Below, piece after piece: positions 49,627-58,830 of a stretch of DNA of 64,000 nucleotides. The position numbers and the translations under genes are program-made. Numbering within the stretch: the first letter of the stretch is position 1; each line of letters starts with the position of its first letter. The notes beneath the pieces are model-generated. The model was given only the letters and a program-made list of their open reading frames with translations. It had not been told where the DNA came from and did not search any database. The DNA is from Arthrobacter sp. KBS0702. Lineage in GTDB: Bacteria > Actinomycetota > Actinomycetes > Actinomycetales > Micrococcaceae. The stretch is taken from NCBI RefSeq assembly GCF_005937985.2, contig NZ_CP042172.1:2294001-2358000 (forward strand), given 5' to 3'.

Positions 49627-51198
49627 TCAGCGGTTGACGGCCAGCTGCGCGAGGAGCTCGGGAGTGCGTGCATCGAACCATTTGCCGCCCAGGCGCACCC
49701 CGGCAGCGAAGAGGGCGATGCCCAGGACCGGGCCCACGCCCAGGCAGATCCAGCCGGTCACCGGACCGCCGCCGGCGAGCTGCAGCACCACGAGGGCCAC
49801 CTCGGGGCTGACCAGGAGCAGCAGGACGGCCATGCCGCCGAACTGTACGGCCAGGGTCTGCGCCACATTGCCCGGCGGCTTCTTGAACGGGCTCTCGCCG
49901 GGCAGCGGCACGGGCATGGTGTAGCGCGCCGAGACCACCGAGGACAGGCCCAGGCCGCTGAACAGCACGCCCAGGGACAGGCCCAGGATTCCGGGCAGGA
50001 GCGCCCACTCCCCGGTGAAGAACAACGGGATGACACTGAAGGCCAGCACCACCGGCAGCGCGAAGACCAGGCAGGCCACGGCCCGTCCCAGCCGGTCATG
50101 GAGGCCGCGCACCCCGGCGGAGACGTGCAGCGCGAAGGCCGTGCTGTCGTAGGAGACGTCCGAGGAAATGGACCAGGCGAGCAGGAACGCGGCCAGCGGC
50201 CCGACGAACAGCAGGATGCCGTAGAACCCCGTCCGGCTGGCCTGGAACAGCAGCAGCACGGGCAACAGCGGAACCACCACCAGCGCCCCGGCGTAGCGCG
50301 GATCGCGGAGCCAGTACGTCAGGGAGCGCGCCACGATCGCCCCCGTGGGCGTGGCTGGGACGATTCCGAACACCCCCAGGCCGGAGGTCTTCTTCTTGGC
50401 GGTGCCGGCGAAGGGCGGGGTGACGAGTGCCCGCTGCAGCAGCACCTTCCAGCACAGCGCCAGCCCGGCCAGGCTGGCGAGGGCGATGAGCAGCTTGAGG
50501 GCGGCGGCCCCGTAGTGGCCGGCGGCAAGCTCGCCGCCCAGGGCCCAGGCCGCCCCGGCGGGCGTCCATTCCAGGAACCGCGCGAGCTCCGCCACGAACC
50601 CGGCGGAGCCGGCAATACCGCGGGCAACGCCGGCGACGATCGGGCCCATCAGCACCAGCGGGATAAGGAAGGCCACGCCGCTGACGTCCTTGAAGCGACG
50701 GGAACTGGCCAGGCCCACCGTGCCTGCCGTCACCACCTCGGAGAGCACCACGCAGGTCAGCACGCCGAGGACCGCGCCGACCAGCGCCCCGGCCACGGCG
50801 GGAAGGCCCCGCGACCAGGTGCCCACGGTGGCGAGGGCGACGAGCGCCGTCGACGCTCCCGGGATGCCGATCAGACCGGCCAGGGCCAGCCCGGCCAGCA
50901 GTTGCGGCATCGGCACGGCGAAGGTCGTGAAGCGGGCGGGGTCCAGTGTCAGGTCAGCCGCGGAGGCCACAATCGGGATGACGGCCCAACCCAGCACCGC
51001 GGCAGCGCCGCCCAGGACCACGACCGTCTGCGCCGTGGCGATCTCGGCCTGGCGCAGGAGCAGCAGCCCCGCGACGGCGACGCCCACGATGCCCAGGGCG
51101 TAGAGCGCCCCGATGCCCAGGCCCACCAGCTGCCAGGGGCTGCGCCGGAGGCTGTTGCGCAGCAGTGTCAGCTTGAGCCTCAGAAGGTCCGCAACCAT
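49627..51198 (-). CDS. ABC-2 type exporter, membrane subunit
   Basis: 523 residues with about twelve hydrophobic segments and few charged loops; it starts MVADLLRLKLTLLRNSLRRSPW. No known substrate motif is visible. It overlaps the ATPase gene stop by 19 bp and so is translated from the same message. Together they form a two-component exporter of unknown substrate. Confidence 0.8.
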   Translation of the reverse strand: MVADLLRLKLTLLRNSLRRSPWQLVGLGIGALYALGIVGVAVAGLLLLRQAEIATAQTVVVLGGAAAVLGWAVIPIVASAADLTLDPARFTTFAVPMPQLLAGLALAGLIGIPGASTALVALATVGTWSRGLPAVAGALVGAVLGVLTCVVLSEVVTAGTVGLASSRRFKDVSGVAFLIPLVLMGPIVAGVARGIAGSAGFVAELARFLEWTPAGAAWALGGELAAGHYGAAALKLLIALASLAGLALCWKVLLQRALVTPPFAGTAKKKTSGLGVFGIVPATPTGAIVARSLTYWLRDPRYAGALVVVPLLPVLLLFQASRTGFYGILLFVGPLAAFLLAWSISSDVSYDSTAFALHVSAGVRGLHDRLGRAVACLVFALPVVLAFSVIPLFFTGEWALLPGILGLSLGVLFSGLGLSSVVSARYTMPVPLPGESPFKKPPGNVAQTLAVQFGGMAVLLLLVSPEVALVVLQLAGGGPVTGWICLGVGPVLGIALFAAGVRLGGKWFDARTPELLAQLAVNR

Positions 51199-51953
51199 TC
51201 CAGCCCTTCCGCGTGGCTGCGGCCGCCCACCAGCTGGACGAAGCGGTCCTCCAGCGACTGGCCTGCGCGGACGTCGTCGAGTCGGCCCGCTGCCAGCACG
51301 CGGCCGCCCGCGACCACGGCGACGTGGTCGCACATCCGCTGAACGAGGTCCATGACGTGGCTGGAGACGATGACCGTGCCCCCGGAGGCCACGTAGCGGT
51401 CCAGGATGTCACGGATGTTGGCCGCGGAGACCGGATCCACCGATTCGAACGGCTCGTCCAGCACCAGCAGCCGCGGGGCGTGGATCAGGGCCGAGGCCAG
51501 CGCGATTTTCTTGGTCATGCCGGCGGAGTAGTCCACCACCAGCGTGGCCGCGTCCTGGCTGAGGTCCAGGGCGGCCAGCAACTCCGCCACCCGCGACGCC
51601 ACGACATCCCGTTCCATGCCGCGCAGCAGGCCGGCGTAGCTCACCAGCTGCTCGCCGGTCAGCCGGTCGAAGAGCCGCACCCCGTCCGGCAGCACACCCA
51701 TCAGCCTCTTGGCCTGCAGTGGGTGCTGCCAGACATCCACCCCGTGGACCAGTGCGGTGCCGAAGTCCGGCCTCAGCAGCCCGGTCGCCATCGACAGCGT
51801 GGTCGTTTTGCCGGCACCGTTGGGACCGACGATCCCGTAGAACGACCCGGCCGGCACGTCAAGGCTGATGCCGTCGACGGCGATCTTGGTGCCGAAGCGT
51901 TTGGCCAGCCCGCGCAGGGCCAGCGCCGGAACGGGCGGTTGAACGAATGTCAT
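51180..51953 (-). CDS. ABC transporter ATP-binding protein
   Basis: 257 residues. Walker A is GPNGAGKTTTLSMATG, Walker B LLVLDEPFESVD. The signature is YSAGMTKKIALASAL in place of the usual LSGGQ, as in several ABC-2 exporters. TAGTCT lies 6 nt ahead of the ATG. Partner of the membrane protein downstream. Confidence 0.92.
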   Translation of the reverse strand: MTFVQPPVPALALRGLAKRFGTKIAVDGISLDVPAGSFYGIVGPNGAGKTTTLSMATGLLRPDFGTALVHGVDVWQHPLQAKRLMGVLPDGVRLFDRLTGEQLVSYAGLLRGMERDVVASRVAELLAALDLSQDAATLVVDYSAGMTKKIALASALIHAPRLLVLDEPFESVDPVSAANIRDILDRYVASGGTVIVSSHVMDLVQRMCDHVAVVAGGRVLAAGRLDDVRAGQSLEDRFVQLVGGRSHAEGLEWLRTF

Positions 51954-51959
51954 GTCGTT

Positions 51960-51965
51960 AGACTA
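51960..51965 (-). promoter_or_regulatory. -10 box TAGTCT, leaderless-type promoter
   Basis: TAGTCT ends 6 nt before the ATG of the ABC ATPase gene. Confidence 0.5.
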
Positions 51966-51978
51966 ACCGCCGCGGCGC

Positions 51979-53079
51979 CTAGAACGAATGACGCGGGATG
52001 GCCCGTTCGTACTGCGGCGGCCAGGCCAGCTCGTGGCCCAGCTCGAAGGCAGCCCGCAGCCACCAGTGCGGGTCCCGGAGCGCGGCCCTGGCGATAAAGA
52101 CGCCATCGGCCTGGCCGGTGGCGACGGCGTGCTCGGCCTGGCCCGCCGAGGTCAGCAGCCCCACGGTGCCGGTCCGGACCCCGGCTTCGCGCCGGATCCG
52201 GGCGCTGAATCCCGTCTGGTAGCCGGGGCCCACCGGAATCGATTGGTGCGCCACGGCCCCGCCGCTGGAGACGTCCACGAGGTCCACCCCGTGTTCGCCC
52301 GCAGCGCGGGCCAGCCGCACCGAGGCCTCGGCGTCGATGCCGCCCTCGGCCCAGTCGGAGGCGGAGATGCGCAGCAGCAGCGGCATCGAGTCGGGGATCA
52401 CGGCCCGGACGGCGTCAACGACGGCCAGGGTCAGCCGGTTTCGTCCCTGCTCGTTGCCGCCCCAGCTGTCCGTGCGGTCGTTGACCAAGGGGCTCTGGAA
52501 CTGGTGCAGCAGGTAGCCGTGGGCACCGTGGATTTCGATCGTGTCGAAACCGGCCCCGACGGCGCGGACGGCTGCGGCGGAGAAGTCGGCGATCACGCCG
52601 TCGATCTCCTCCTCCGTCATGGCCGACGGCGGCGCGTAGCCGTCAAAGGCTCCGGTGCCCGGGCCCACGGTGCTCCAGCCGCCGTCGGAAGCCGGGACCG
52701 TGCCGCTCTTGCCGGAGAACGGCCAGTAGGAGGACGCCTTGCGTCCGGCATGCGCCAGCTGGGTGCCGATCTTGGCATTGGCCGAGCCGTGGCGGTGCAC
52801 AAAGGCCACGATCCGCTCCCAGGCCTCGGCCTGGGCATCGTTGTAGAGGCCCGCGTCGCGCGGGCTGATCCGGCCCGCGGCGTTGACGGCGGCGGCCTCG
52901 GTCAGGATCAGCGCGGCTCCCCCGGTGGCAAAGGATCCGAGATGCATCAGATGCCAGTCATTGGGCACGCCCTCGCCGGTCTCCGGCTCGCAGCTGTACT
53001 GGCACATCGGCGACACCCAGCCGCGGTGCTCCAGCCGCAGCGAGCGCAGCTCCAGCGGGCTAAACAGGGCCGACCCCAC
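51979..53079 (-). CDS. NADH:flavin oxidoreductase (old yellow enzyme, YqjM-like)
   Basis: 366 residues, an FMN-binding TIM barrel. It starts LFSPLELRSLRLEHRGWVSPMCQYS, where the Cys in SPMCQYS is the YqjM-class regulatory residue; substrate-binding His pair is in EIHGAHGYLLHQF, and FMN contacts in the GLLTSAGQAEHAVATGQADGV region. It reduces activated alkenes. The GTG start shares one base with the stop of the upstream gene. Confidence 0.92.
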   Translation of the reverse strand: MGSALFSPLELRSLRLEHRGWVSPMCQYSCEPETGEGVPNDWHLMHLGSFATGGAALILTEAAAVNAAGRISPRDAGLYNDAQAEAWERIVAFVHRHGSANAKIGTQLAHAGRKASSYWPFSGKSGTVPASDGGWSTVGPGTGAFDGYAPPSAMTEEEIDGVIADFSAAAVRAVGAGFDTIEIHGAHGYLLHQFQSPLVNDRTDSWGGNEQGRNRLTLAVVDAVRAVIPDSMPLLLRISASDWAEGGIDAEASVRLARAAGEHGVDLVDVSSGGAVAHQSIPVGPGYQTGFSARIRREAGVRTGTVGLLTSAGQAEHAVATGQADGVFIARAALRDPHWWLRAAFELGHELAWPPQYERAIPRHSF

Positions 53080-54077
53080 TAGAACAGCACCCGCGCGAGG
53101 TTCTGCCGGGCCTTGGCGACCCGGTCATCCGAGGTTCCCACCACGTCGAACAGCTCCAGCAGGCGCACCCGGGCAGTTTCGCGTTCGGGCCCGAAGTTCC
53201 GGCCAATGAACGCCACGATCCGGCCAAGGCCGTCCTCGACGTGGCCGCCGGCGATGTCCAGGTCGGAGACGGCCAGCTGGGCCTCGAGGTTGTCCGGCTC
53301 GTCGGCGGCACGGCCGCGGAGGGCGTCGGTTTCCGCTGCGGACAACGCCTGCAGGCGGCCCATCAGCTCCACCTGGGCCAGGCCGGCTTTGGCCTCGGCG
53401 TCGGCAGGCATCTCGGTCAGCGCCTGCCGGTACGCCGCCGCGGCGCCGGCGTAATCGCCGGCTTCGATGGCGTCGAAGGCTTTCTGGTGCAGCGGCGGCA
53501 GCGGCGGGGCCTCGGGCTCCGCCGCGCCGGGTCCGCCGGCTCCGATCCGGCCGGTCACGCCGTTGGCTGCGGCGACCTTGAGGAGTTCGTCAAACAGGCT
53601 GCGCACCTGCTGTTCGTCCGCCCCGCCCTGGAACAGCGGCACGGGCTGGCCCTTGACCAGGGCGACGGCCGTCGGAACTGCCTGGACCTGGAACGCCTGC
53701 GCCAGCTGGGGAAAGGCCTCAATATCGGCGGCGCCGAGCACCAGCCGGCCCCCGTAGCTCTCCACGATCCGCTCCAGCACATCGACGAGCTGGGCGGAGC
53801 CAGGCGAGTAGCCGGCCCAGAGGGCGATCACCACCGGAACCTGGGCGGAGAGGTCCACGAGTTCCTGGAAGTTGGCCTCGGTGACGTCCACCCGCAGCGG
53901 CGCCGCGGCGGAGCCGTCCGGGCCGCCGGGAGCGGCTCCGGGGACCGGCGGCTGGCCGGCACCGGCGCCCGCGGGCGGCGCGGGACGCTGCTTCAGCGAG
54001 GAAAGGTCGACGGCGCCCCGCAGGTTGAGCGGATTGGCGGCAGCTGGAGGGACCGGGCGGGAAGCTGGCGAAGTCAT
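53079..54077 (-). CDS. CnoX/YbbN-like thioredoxin-fold and TPR protein
   Basis: 332 residues. A Pro/Gly-rich N-terminus (1-60) precedes a thioredoxin fold (about 63-170) in which the usual CxxC is replaced by YSPGS after VVIALWAG, so it has no disulfide chemistry. A C-terminal helical TPR-like part (LHQKAFDAIEAGDYAGAAAAYRQAL) follows. E. coli CnoX with this layout is a holdase passing clients to GroEL; a similar chaperone role is likely. TAGAGT is 6 nt from the ATG. Confidence 0.85.
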   Translation of the reverse strand: MTSPASRPVPPAAANPLNLRGAVDLSSLKQRPAPPAGAGAGQPPVPGAAPGGPDGSAAAPLRVDVTEANFQELVDLSAQVPVVIALWAGYSPGSAQLVDVLERIVESYGGRLVLGAADIEAFPQLAQAFQVQAVPTAVALVKGQPVPLFQGGADEQQVRSLFDELLKVAAANGVTGRIGAGGPGAAEPEAPPLPPLHQKAFDAIEAGDYAGAAAAYRQALTEMPADAEAKAGLAQVELMGRLQALSAAETDALRGRAADEPDNLEAQLAVSDLDIAGGHVEDGLGRIVAFIGRNFGPERETARVRLLELFDVVGTSDDRVAKARQNLARVLF

Positions 54078-54083
54078 AGCTCC

Positions 54084-54089
54084 ACTCTA
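54084..54089 (-). promoter_or_regulatory. -10 box TAGAGT, leaderless-type promoter
   Basis: TAGAGT ends 6 nt before the ATG of the CnoX-like gene. Confidence 0.5.
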
Positions 54090-54105
54090 TCCACTACGCC
54101 CCACC

Positions 54106-54157
54106 ACGCAGCAACGACCGGGCCGCGGTGGCGGCCCGGTCGTCTGTCCTGCTGCGT
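54106..54157. terminator. Two-tier hairpin, probable terminator
   Basis: An inner perfect 12-bp stem (54115-54126/54131-54142, loop GGTG) is extended by outer arms ACGCAGCA/TGCTGCGT (54106-54113/54150-54157). It lies just past the stop of the 599-residue membrane protein gene, upstream of the CnoX-like gene. It lacks a strong T-run. Confidence 0.65.
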
Positions 54158-54197
54158 CAGCTGCTTCGGCCGCCGGCGGGGCGGCCTCCGGGGGAGA

Positions 54198-55997
54198 TTA
54201 CTTGAACTTGGCCCCCACCAGGCCGCGGGTGGCGGCGACCAGCTTCATCGGATCCTTGGAACCGGCCGGCGGCACGTAGACGGCCACCGATTCGGCAAAG
54301 GTCAGGACCATGCCGGTGCTGGTGTCCTTGCCGCCGGCCAGGGCCGCCGCGTCGTCGCCGATCGTCAGCTTGTCGCCGGAGTTCTTGGGCGTGCCGTCGA
54401 AGCCGAAGTTCAGCCGGCCCAGGACCAGAGCGCCGCCGTCGGCGGTTCGGAACACCACAGTGTTCTCTGGAACCACCTTGTGGCTGAAGGCGAACGTGCC
54501 GTTCGCGCCGGATTTCACCACGTCGGCCTGGTAGGCCAGGGTGTCCGCGATGTACGGCGAGGACTGCCCTTCGGCGAGCTTGTCCTTGAAGGCCGAGTCG
54601 GCGGAGGACAGGCGGTCGCCGAGCCCGGCGAGGGCTTCCTCGCCGCTGTAGAGCAGCCCCGACTTGTCCGAAGCCGCCAGGGTTTCGGTGCCCCCGCGGT
54701 TGATAGCCGGGAAGGTGGTGCCCGGCTGGAGCGGAGTGGCCCCGACGAGCTTGTAGTTCTCCCGCGCGGAAGCCTGCACCAGGGTCAGGAGCTGCGGGAC
54801 GACGTTGCCGTCACCCTGCGTCACGGCCATGACGGACCGCGGCCAGTCGCGCTTGCTGCTCACGACAGTGGTCAGGAGCTTCGTGGCGCGCACCGGCATG
54901 CGGGGTGCGTAGCTGCCGACCTGGGATCGGATCTTGTAGTTCTGCGTGCGCACGTCCAGCTCGGTCGCCGCTACCCGGGGCGCCAGCTTGGCGGCGTCCT
55001 TGGCGGCATCCCCGGCATCGACCGCGCCGGCGACCTGCTCGAGGATGCGGCGGAACTGGGCGTCGAGCAGCACCGGGACGCCGGAGCCCTTGGCCGCGGC
55101 GGAGGAACCGCTAGGGGCAGGTGAGGGCGCCTGGCTGGCCTGCGCCGCGACGCCGGTCCCGGCGACCGCGGCGGCGGTCAACAGGGCGATTGCGGCGCCG
55201 GAGGCGCGACGGACGGCGGCGGTTGCCACGCGGCTCTCGGCGCGGCCGGGTTCGACGGTGCCTTCCGGGGCCGCGCCTGCGTTCCGTGCCCGGGCCCGGG
55301 CGGCAGCCTGGGCACGCGCGCGGCGGGCAAAGAGGCTGCCCTTGCGGTTGCTGCCGGTCCCGGCAGAATCGTCGTCGTCCGTGGCGTCCCGCTTGGACTT
55401 GAGTAGCAGTAGGGCCGCGCCGGCCAGGATCAGGAGGCCGCCGAGCACCATGAGCGGGATGGCCCACGGGGTGGACGTGTCATTGGGGAACGTCATGGAG
55501 ATCGAGGACGGGGCCGGCTTCGTGCCGTCCGAGGCCAGCAGCAGCGACCAGTCGCCGTCGGCCGGCGGGGTCCAGTTGTAGTTCATCTCGCCGTTGGCGT
55601 TCTCGGTCGTCACCCAGAGGTCCGAACCTGCCGGGGAGGGAGCCGTGGCTTCGCCGTCGGCGTGGTCAAGCTGCAGTGCCTTGCCGTCCCCGGAGACGCC
55701 GGTAACGGTGTTGTGGGCGGTCTTCCCGACCCACGCGTTGACGTCGTCCGGCCGGCCGGACGCCAGCATGAAGCTGCCCTCGCCCTTGACCGTGATCTTC
55801 ACCGTGCCGCCGTGCAGGGTCCGCAGTTTCTCGTCGATGACGGTCAGCGGGGCAGCGGTTGCGCCGGAAGGCGCGACGGCGGTGACGGTGGCGGGCGGCG
55901 CCCACACGGTCTTCTGGCCGATTCCGGCCAGCAGTGTCAGGAGGCCGAGCAGCACTAGTGCAACTGCAGTCTTGAAACGCAAAATAATACCTATCAT
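54198..55997 (-). CDS. Membrane-anchored protein with a secreted-like second half, unknown function
   Basis: 599 residues, no family recognised. A first helix at about 10-26 is followed by an extracytoplasmic domain (30-177), a second helix (178-200), an Arg/Ala-rich cytoplasmic stretch (201-265), then a third hydrophobic stretch (266-284) ending AAQA like a signal peptide. The last 300 residues, after a Ser/Pro linker, look like an extracellular domain with a repeated Thr/Gly content. The arrangement suggests a fusion of a membrane protein with a secreted one. The ATG lacks an obvious ribosome site. Confidence 0.75.
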   Translation of the reverse strand: MIGIILRFKTAVALVLLGLLTLLAGIGQKTVWAPPATVTAVAPSGATAAPLTVIDEKLRTLHGGTVKITVKGEGSFMLASGRPDDVNAWVGKTAHNTVTGVSGDGKALQLDHADGEATAPSPAGSDLWVTTENANGEMNYNWTPPADGDWSLLLASDGTKPAPSSISMTFPNDTSTPWAIPLMVLGGLLILAGAALLLLKSKRDATDDDDSAGTGSNRKGSLFARRARAQAAARARARNAGAAPEGTVEPGRAESRVATAAVRRASGAAIALLTAAAVAGTGVAAQASQAPSPAPSGSSAAAKGSGVPVLLDAQFRRILEQVAGAVDAGDAAKDAAKLAPRVAATELDVRTQNYKIRSQVGSYAPRMPVRATKLLTTVVSSKRDWPRSVMAVTQGDGNVVPQLLTLVQASARENYKLVGATPLQPGTTFPAINRGGTETLAASDKSGLLYSGEEALAGLGDRLSSADSAFKDKLAEGQSSPYIADTLAYQADVVKSGANGTFAFSHKVVPENTVVFRTADGGALVLGRLNFGFDGTPKNSGDKLTIGDDAAALAGGKDTSTGMVLTFAESVAVYVPPAGSKDPMKLVAATRGLVGAKFK

Positions 55998-56019
55998 CAG
56001 CGGACACGTAGCTTTAACA

Positions 56020-56035
56020 GTAACCGTTTTGTTAC
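56020..56035. promoter_or_regulatory. GTAAC-N6-GTTAC inverted repeat
   Basis: A 16-bp 5-6-5 inverted repeat lies 23 bp ahead of the membrane-protein gene and 165 bp ahead of the AI-2E family gene, in the 202-bp divergent gap. Half-sites of this form are used by OmpR-family regulators such as MtrA or GlnR in actinobacteria; which one applies is unknown. Confidence 0.35.
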
Positions 56036-56199
56036 CTGCGAGTCAGATCGGCGGCCGCGCCCGCCCCCTGTCCGGCCTCCCCCGGCCCCGCCGACCCGCC
56101 GTATAACAAGGCTGCTGATAGTGTTTGCGGTGATCGTCACACCCGGCCCGCAACCGCGGATTCGCAGGGAAATACCAGAGAATAAGGGCATTTAACGCA

Positions 56200-57507
56200 G
56201 TGACTGAACCCACGGATCCGTCCCTTTCAGGACACGCAGCCACCCAGGAATCCGGTAGCCAGCCACGCGGCCCGCTCGAGCCGGCCCCGCAGCCTTCCGC
56301 CCCGCGCGCGGCAGCAGCCGGCTTCCTGATCTCGATGGCTCGCCGTCTGCGCCAGCCGCTGCCCGGAGCCCAGCCCCGGTTGCGTTTCGAAATGCCCCCC
56401 GAGCAGGAGGAGGAGGCGGCCGCCGCCGACAGCGGGAGCACCGCGCGCTTCGGCGACCCTGGTCCCCGGATGTCCGCCCAGCACCCGCTGTACGTCGGCT
56501 TTATGGGCACCGTCGGCGTCGGCGCGGCCCTGCTGGTCTACTGGATCGGTTCCAACACCACCCAGTTGCTGCTCTGGATCGTCACCGCGCTCTTTATCGC
56601 CCTCGGCCTGGATCCGGTGGTCCGCTGGCTCGAGGGCCGGAAGGTGCCGCGGCCGGCGGGCATCCTGGTCTCGGTCGCCGTCCTTGCCCTGGCCGTCACC
56701 GGCTTCTTCGCCACCCTGATCCCCACGATCGTCCAGCAGGTGACCCAGATCGTGCAGGAAGCACCGCACTGGGTCCAGGATTTCATCGACTCCGATTTCT
56801 TCCGCACGCTCGACAACCAGTTCGGCGTGCGTGAGCGCATCAGCCAGGAACTCGAGAAGTTCGTCAACAACCCGGAAGCCATGGGTGGCATCTTCGGCGG
56901 CGTTGTGGGCTTCGGCTCCACCGTGGCCAACGGCCTGTTCGGCGCCCTGATCGTCCTGGTCCTGAGCCTCTACTTCCTCTCCGCCATGCCGTCCATGAAG
57001 AAGTGGGGCTACCGGCTGGCGCCGCGGTCACGCCGCGCCCGGGTCGAGGCGCTGTCCGAGGAAATCACCGGCTCCGTCGGCAACTACGTCATCGGCCAGG
57101 TCTGCGTGGCGCTGCTGAACGCAACCTTCGCCTTCATTGTGATGTCGATCGTGGGCGTCCCGTTCGCGGTCCTGCTCGCCTTCGTTGTGGCCCTGCTGGC
57201 CTTCATCCCCCTGGTGGGCGGCATGATCGCGGGCGTCCTGGTCACCCTGATCGCGCTCACCGCGGGCTGGCAGACGGCAGTGGTTTTCGCGATCTGCTAC
57301 TTCGCCTACCTCCAGTTCGAGGCCTACTTCATCTCCCCGCGCATCATGCAGAAGGCCGTTGCGGTCCCCGGCGCCGTGGCCGTGATCTCGGTCATCGCCG
57401 GCGGCAGCCTGCTCGGCGTGCTCGGCGCCCTGATCGCCATCCCGACGGCAGCCGCGATCATGCTGCTGGTGAAGGAAATCTTCATCGTGCGCCAGGACAA
57501 GCACTAA
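56200..57507 (+). CDS. AI-2E family transporter (DUF20)
   Basis: 435 residues. A polar N-terminal 100 residues precede eight or so helices. The family pattern is visible in YVIGQVCVALLNATFAFI, FIPLVGGMIAGVLVTLIAL and YLQFEAYFISPRIM. The name comes from a reported AI-2 exporter; many members move Na+, K+ or unknown solutes. The GTG start has AAGGG upstream. The convergent hydrolase gene ends 4 bp away. Confidence 0.88.
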   Translation: MTEPTDPSLSGHAATQESGSQPRGPLEPAPQPSAPRAAAAGFLISMARRLRQPLPGAQPRLRFEMPPEQEEEAAAADSGSTARFGDPGPRMSAQHPLYVGFMGTVGVGAALLVYWIGSNTTQLLLWIVTALFIALGLDPVVRWLEGRKVPRPAGILVSVAVLALAVTGFFATLIPTIVQQVTQIVQEAPHWVQDFIDSDFFRTLDNQFGVRERISQELEKFVNNPEAMGGIFGGVVGFGSTVANGLFGALIVLVLSLYFLSAMPSMKKWGYRLAPRSRRARVEALSEEITGSVGNYVIGQVCVALLNATFAFIVMSIVGVPFAVLLAFVVALLAFIPLVGGMIAGVLVTLIALTAGWQTAVVFAICYFAYLQFEAYFISPRIMQKAVAVPGAVAVISVIAGGSLLGVLGALIAIPTAAAIMLLVKEIFIVRQDKH

Positions 57508-57511
57508 CGAC

Positions 57512-58309
57512 TCACGAGTGCGCGGTAGCTACCGGGCCGTCCCATTCCTCGGGCAGCGCCGCGGCCGCGCCGCCCGGCAGCACCCCGGCCACGATCTCGT
57601 TGAGCACCCGCCCGGCGTACTTCTCGCCCACCCAGAGGTGCTTGGCGCCGTCGACACCCACGACGTCGGCCTGCGGCACCAGGCTGAAGCGATCCGCGGC
57701 GGCCGCCGGCTGCAGGTAGTCGTCGTGTTCGGGGACCAGGACCTTCAGCGGCTTGCCCGAGGCGGCCCATTCCTTGAGGTGGACGTCCGTGGCCCGGTGC
57801 AGCGGCGGCGAAAGCAGGATGGCACCCTCGATTTCGGCGGCGACCGGTTCGGTGGCGCCGTACATCAGGGCGAGCTCGGTGCCGAAGGACCAGCCGACCA
57901 GCCAGCGGTTCGGCAGTCCGCGCTCGACAGCGAAGCGGACCGCCGCCTCGACGTCGAGCCGTTCGCCGATGCCCTCCTCAAAGGCACCCTGGCTGGTCCC
58001 ACGCGGCGAGGAGGTCCCGCGCGTGTTGAACCGGAGTACCGCAATGCCGGCGAGGCCAGGCAGCCGGTAGGAGGCCTTGCGGTAGACGTGGGAGTCCATG
58101 AAGCCGCCGTGCGTCGGCAGCGGATGCAGGGTGATCAGGGTGGCCCTGATCTCCCCGGACTCCGGAACAGCCAGCTCGCCGACCAGCCGGTGCCCGTCCT
58201 CGGTGCGGAGTTCCACGTTTTCTCGGCGTGCCGGGAGGACGGTCGAGGCACGGATTGCAGTGGGTTCGGAAGGCTGGCTGAACACGTAGGACGCCGGGTC
58301 AAAAGTCAT
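57512..58309 (-). CDS. Alpha/beta hydrolase (YcjY/dienelactone-type)
   Basis: 265 residues. HPLPTHGGFMDSHVYRK is the oxyanion loop, VGWSFGTELALMYG carries the nucleophile serine, and the C-terminal HLWVGEKY has the catalytic His; an acidic residue lies in VLVPEHDDYL. It is similar to dienelactone hydrolase-like esterases with an unknown substrate. TAAGCT lies 7 nt ahead of the ATG. Confidence 0.85.
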   Translation of the reverse strand: MTFDPASYVFSQPSEPTAIRASTVLPARRENVELRTEDGHRLVGELAVPESGEIRATLITLHPLPTHGGFMDSHVYRKASYRLPGLAGIAVLRFNTRGTSSPRGTSQGAFEEGIGERLDVEAAVRFAVERGLPNRWLVGWSFGTELALMYGATEPVAAEIEGAILLSPPLHRATDVHLKEWAASGKPLKVLVPEHDDYLQPAAAADRFSLVPQADVVGVDGAKHLWVGEKYAGRVLNEIVAGVLPGGAAAALPEEWDGPVATAHS

Positions 58310-58316
58310 GCCCTCC

Positions 58317-58322
58317 AGCTTA
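58317..58322 (-). promoter_or_regulatory. -10 box TAAGCT, leaderless-type promoter
   Basis: TAAGCT ends 7 nt before the ATG of the hydrolase gene. Confidence 0.45.
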
Positions 58323-58358
58323 GCGAAGCCGGCCGGCGGTGGCGGAGCGCGGAGCCGG

Positions 58359-58739
58359 TCAGCGGTACCGGTAACTGCGCGAGGTCCAGCAGTTGGAGTG
58401 CCAGTGCCGCCGCTCGGCGAGGCCCGCGGCCGCGCCGAAGATGTGGTCCTCGGACCAGACCACGAGATGTGCGGTGCCCGGTGTCACGGCGGTGAAGCAG
58501 CCCGGGCAGACGTAGGTCTTCCCGGCCCGGCTGGCGGAGATCGAGCGGACCATCCATTCGCCGTCGGGGGCGCTCTCCCGTCGCGCGATCCCGGTGCGGG
58601 CGCGCTCCAGGTCCAGTTCCGGGGCGGGACCTGCAGCGTGTTTGCCGCCGGCCGCCCGTCCGGCGCCCTGGCCGGAGGAGGCCTTACCGGACCGGGCTTT
58701 TCCGGACACGGCGCGGCGGGGTCGGTTGGAACGCGGCAT
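58359..58739 (-). CDS. Small zinc-binding-like protein of unknown function
   Basis: 126 residues. A basic, Arg/Ser/Gly-rich N-terminus (about 1-40) precedes a compact domain with [18 protein letters not shown] and HWHSNCW, a likely zinc site of three Cys and several His. Actinobacterial relatives are sometimes labelled ATP/GTP-binding, but no P-loop is visible here. I chose the ATG at 58739; the frame is open further back without support. It is divergent from nucS, 91 bp away. Confidence 0.75.
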   Translation of the reverse strand: MPRSNRPRRAVSGKARSGKASSGQGAGRAAGGKHAAGPAPELDLERARTGIARRESAPDGEWMVRSISASRAGKTYVCPGCFTAVTPGTAHLVVWSEDHIFGAAAGLAERRHWHSNCWTSRSYRYR

Positions 58740-58817
58740 GACTCCATTCTGCCCCAGCCGGGCCGCTCCCCCGCCACAACGAGGCCGGCACAGCACCCTG
58801 CGGCGCCGCAGGGGCGG

Positions 58818-58823
58818 TAGTGT
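58818..58823 (+). promoter_or_regulatory. -10 box TAGTGT, leaderless-type promoter of nucS
   Basis: TAGTGT ends 7 nt before the GTG start of nucS and decides that start within a much longer open frame. Confidence 0.45.
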
Positions 58824-58830
58824 TGTCCGG

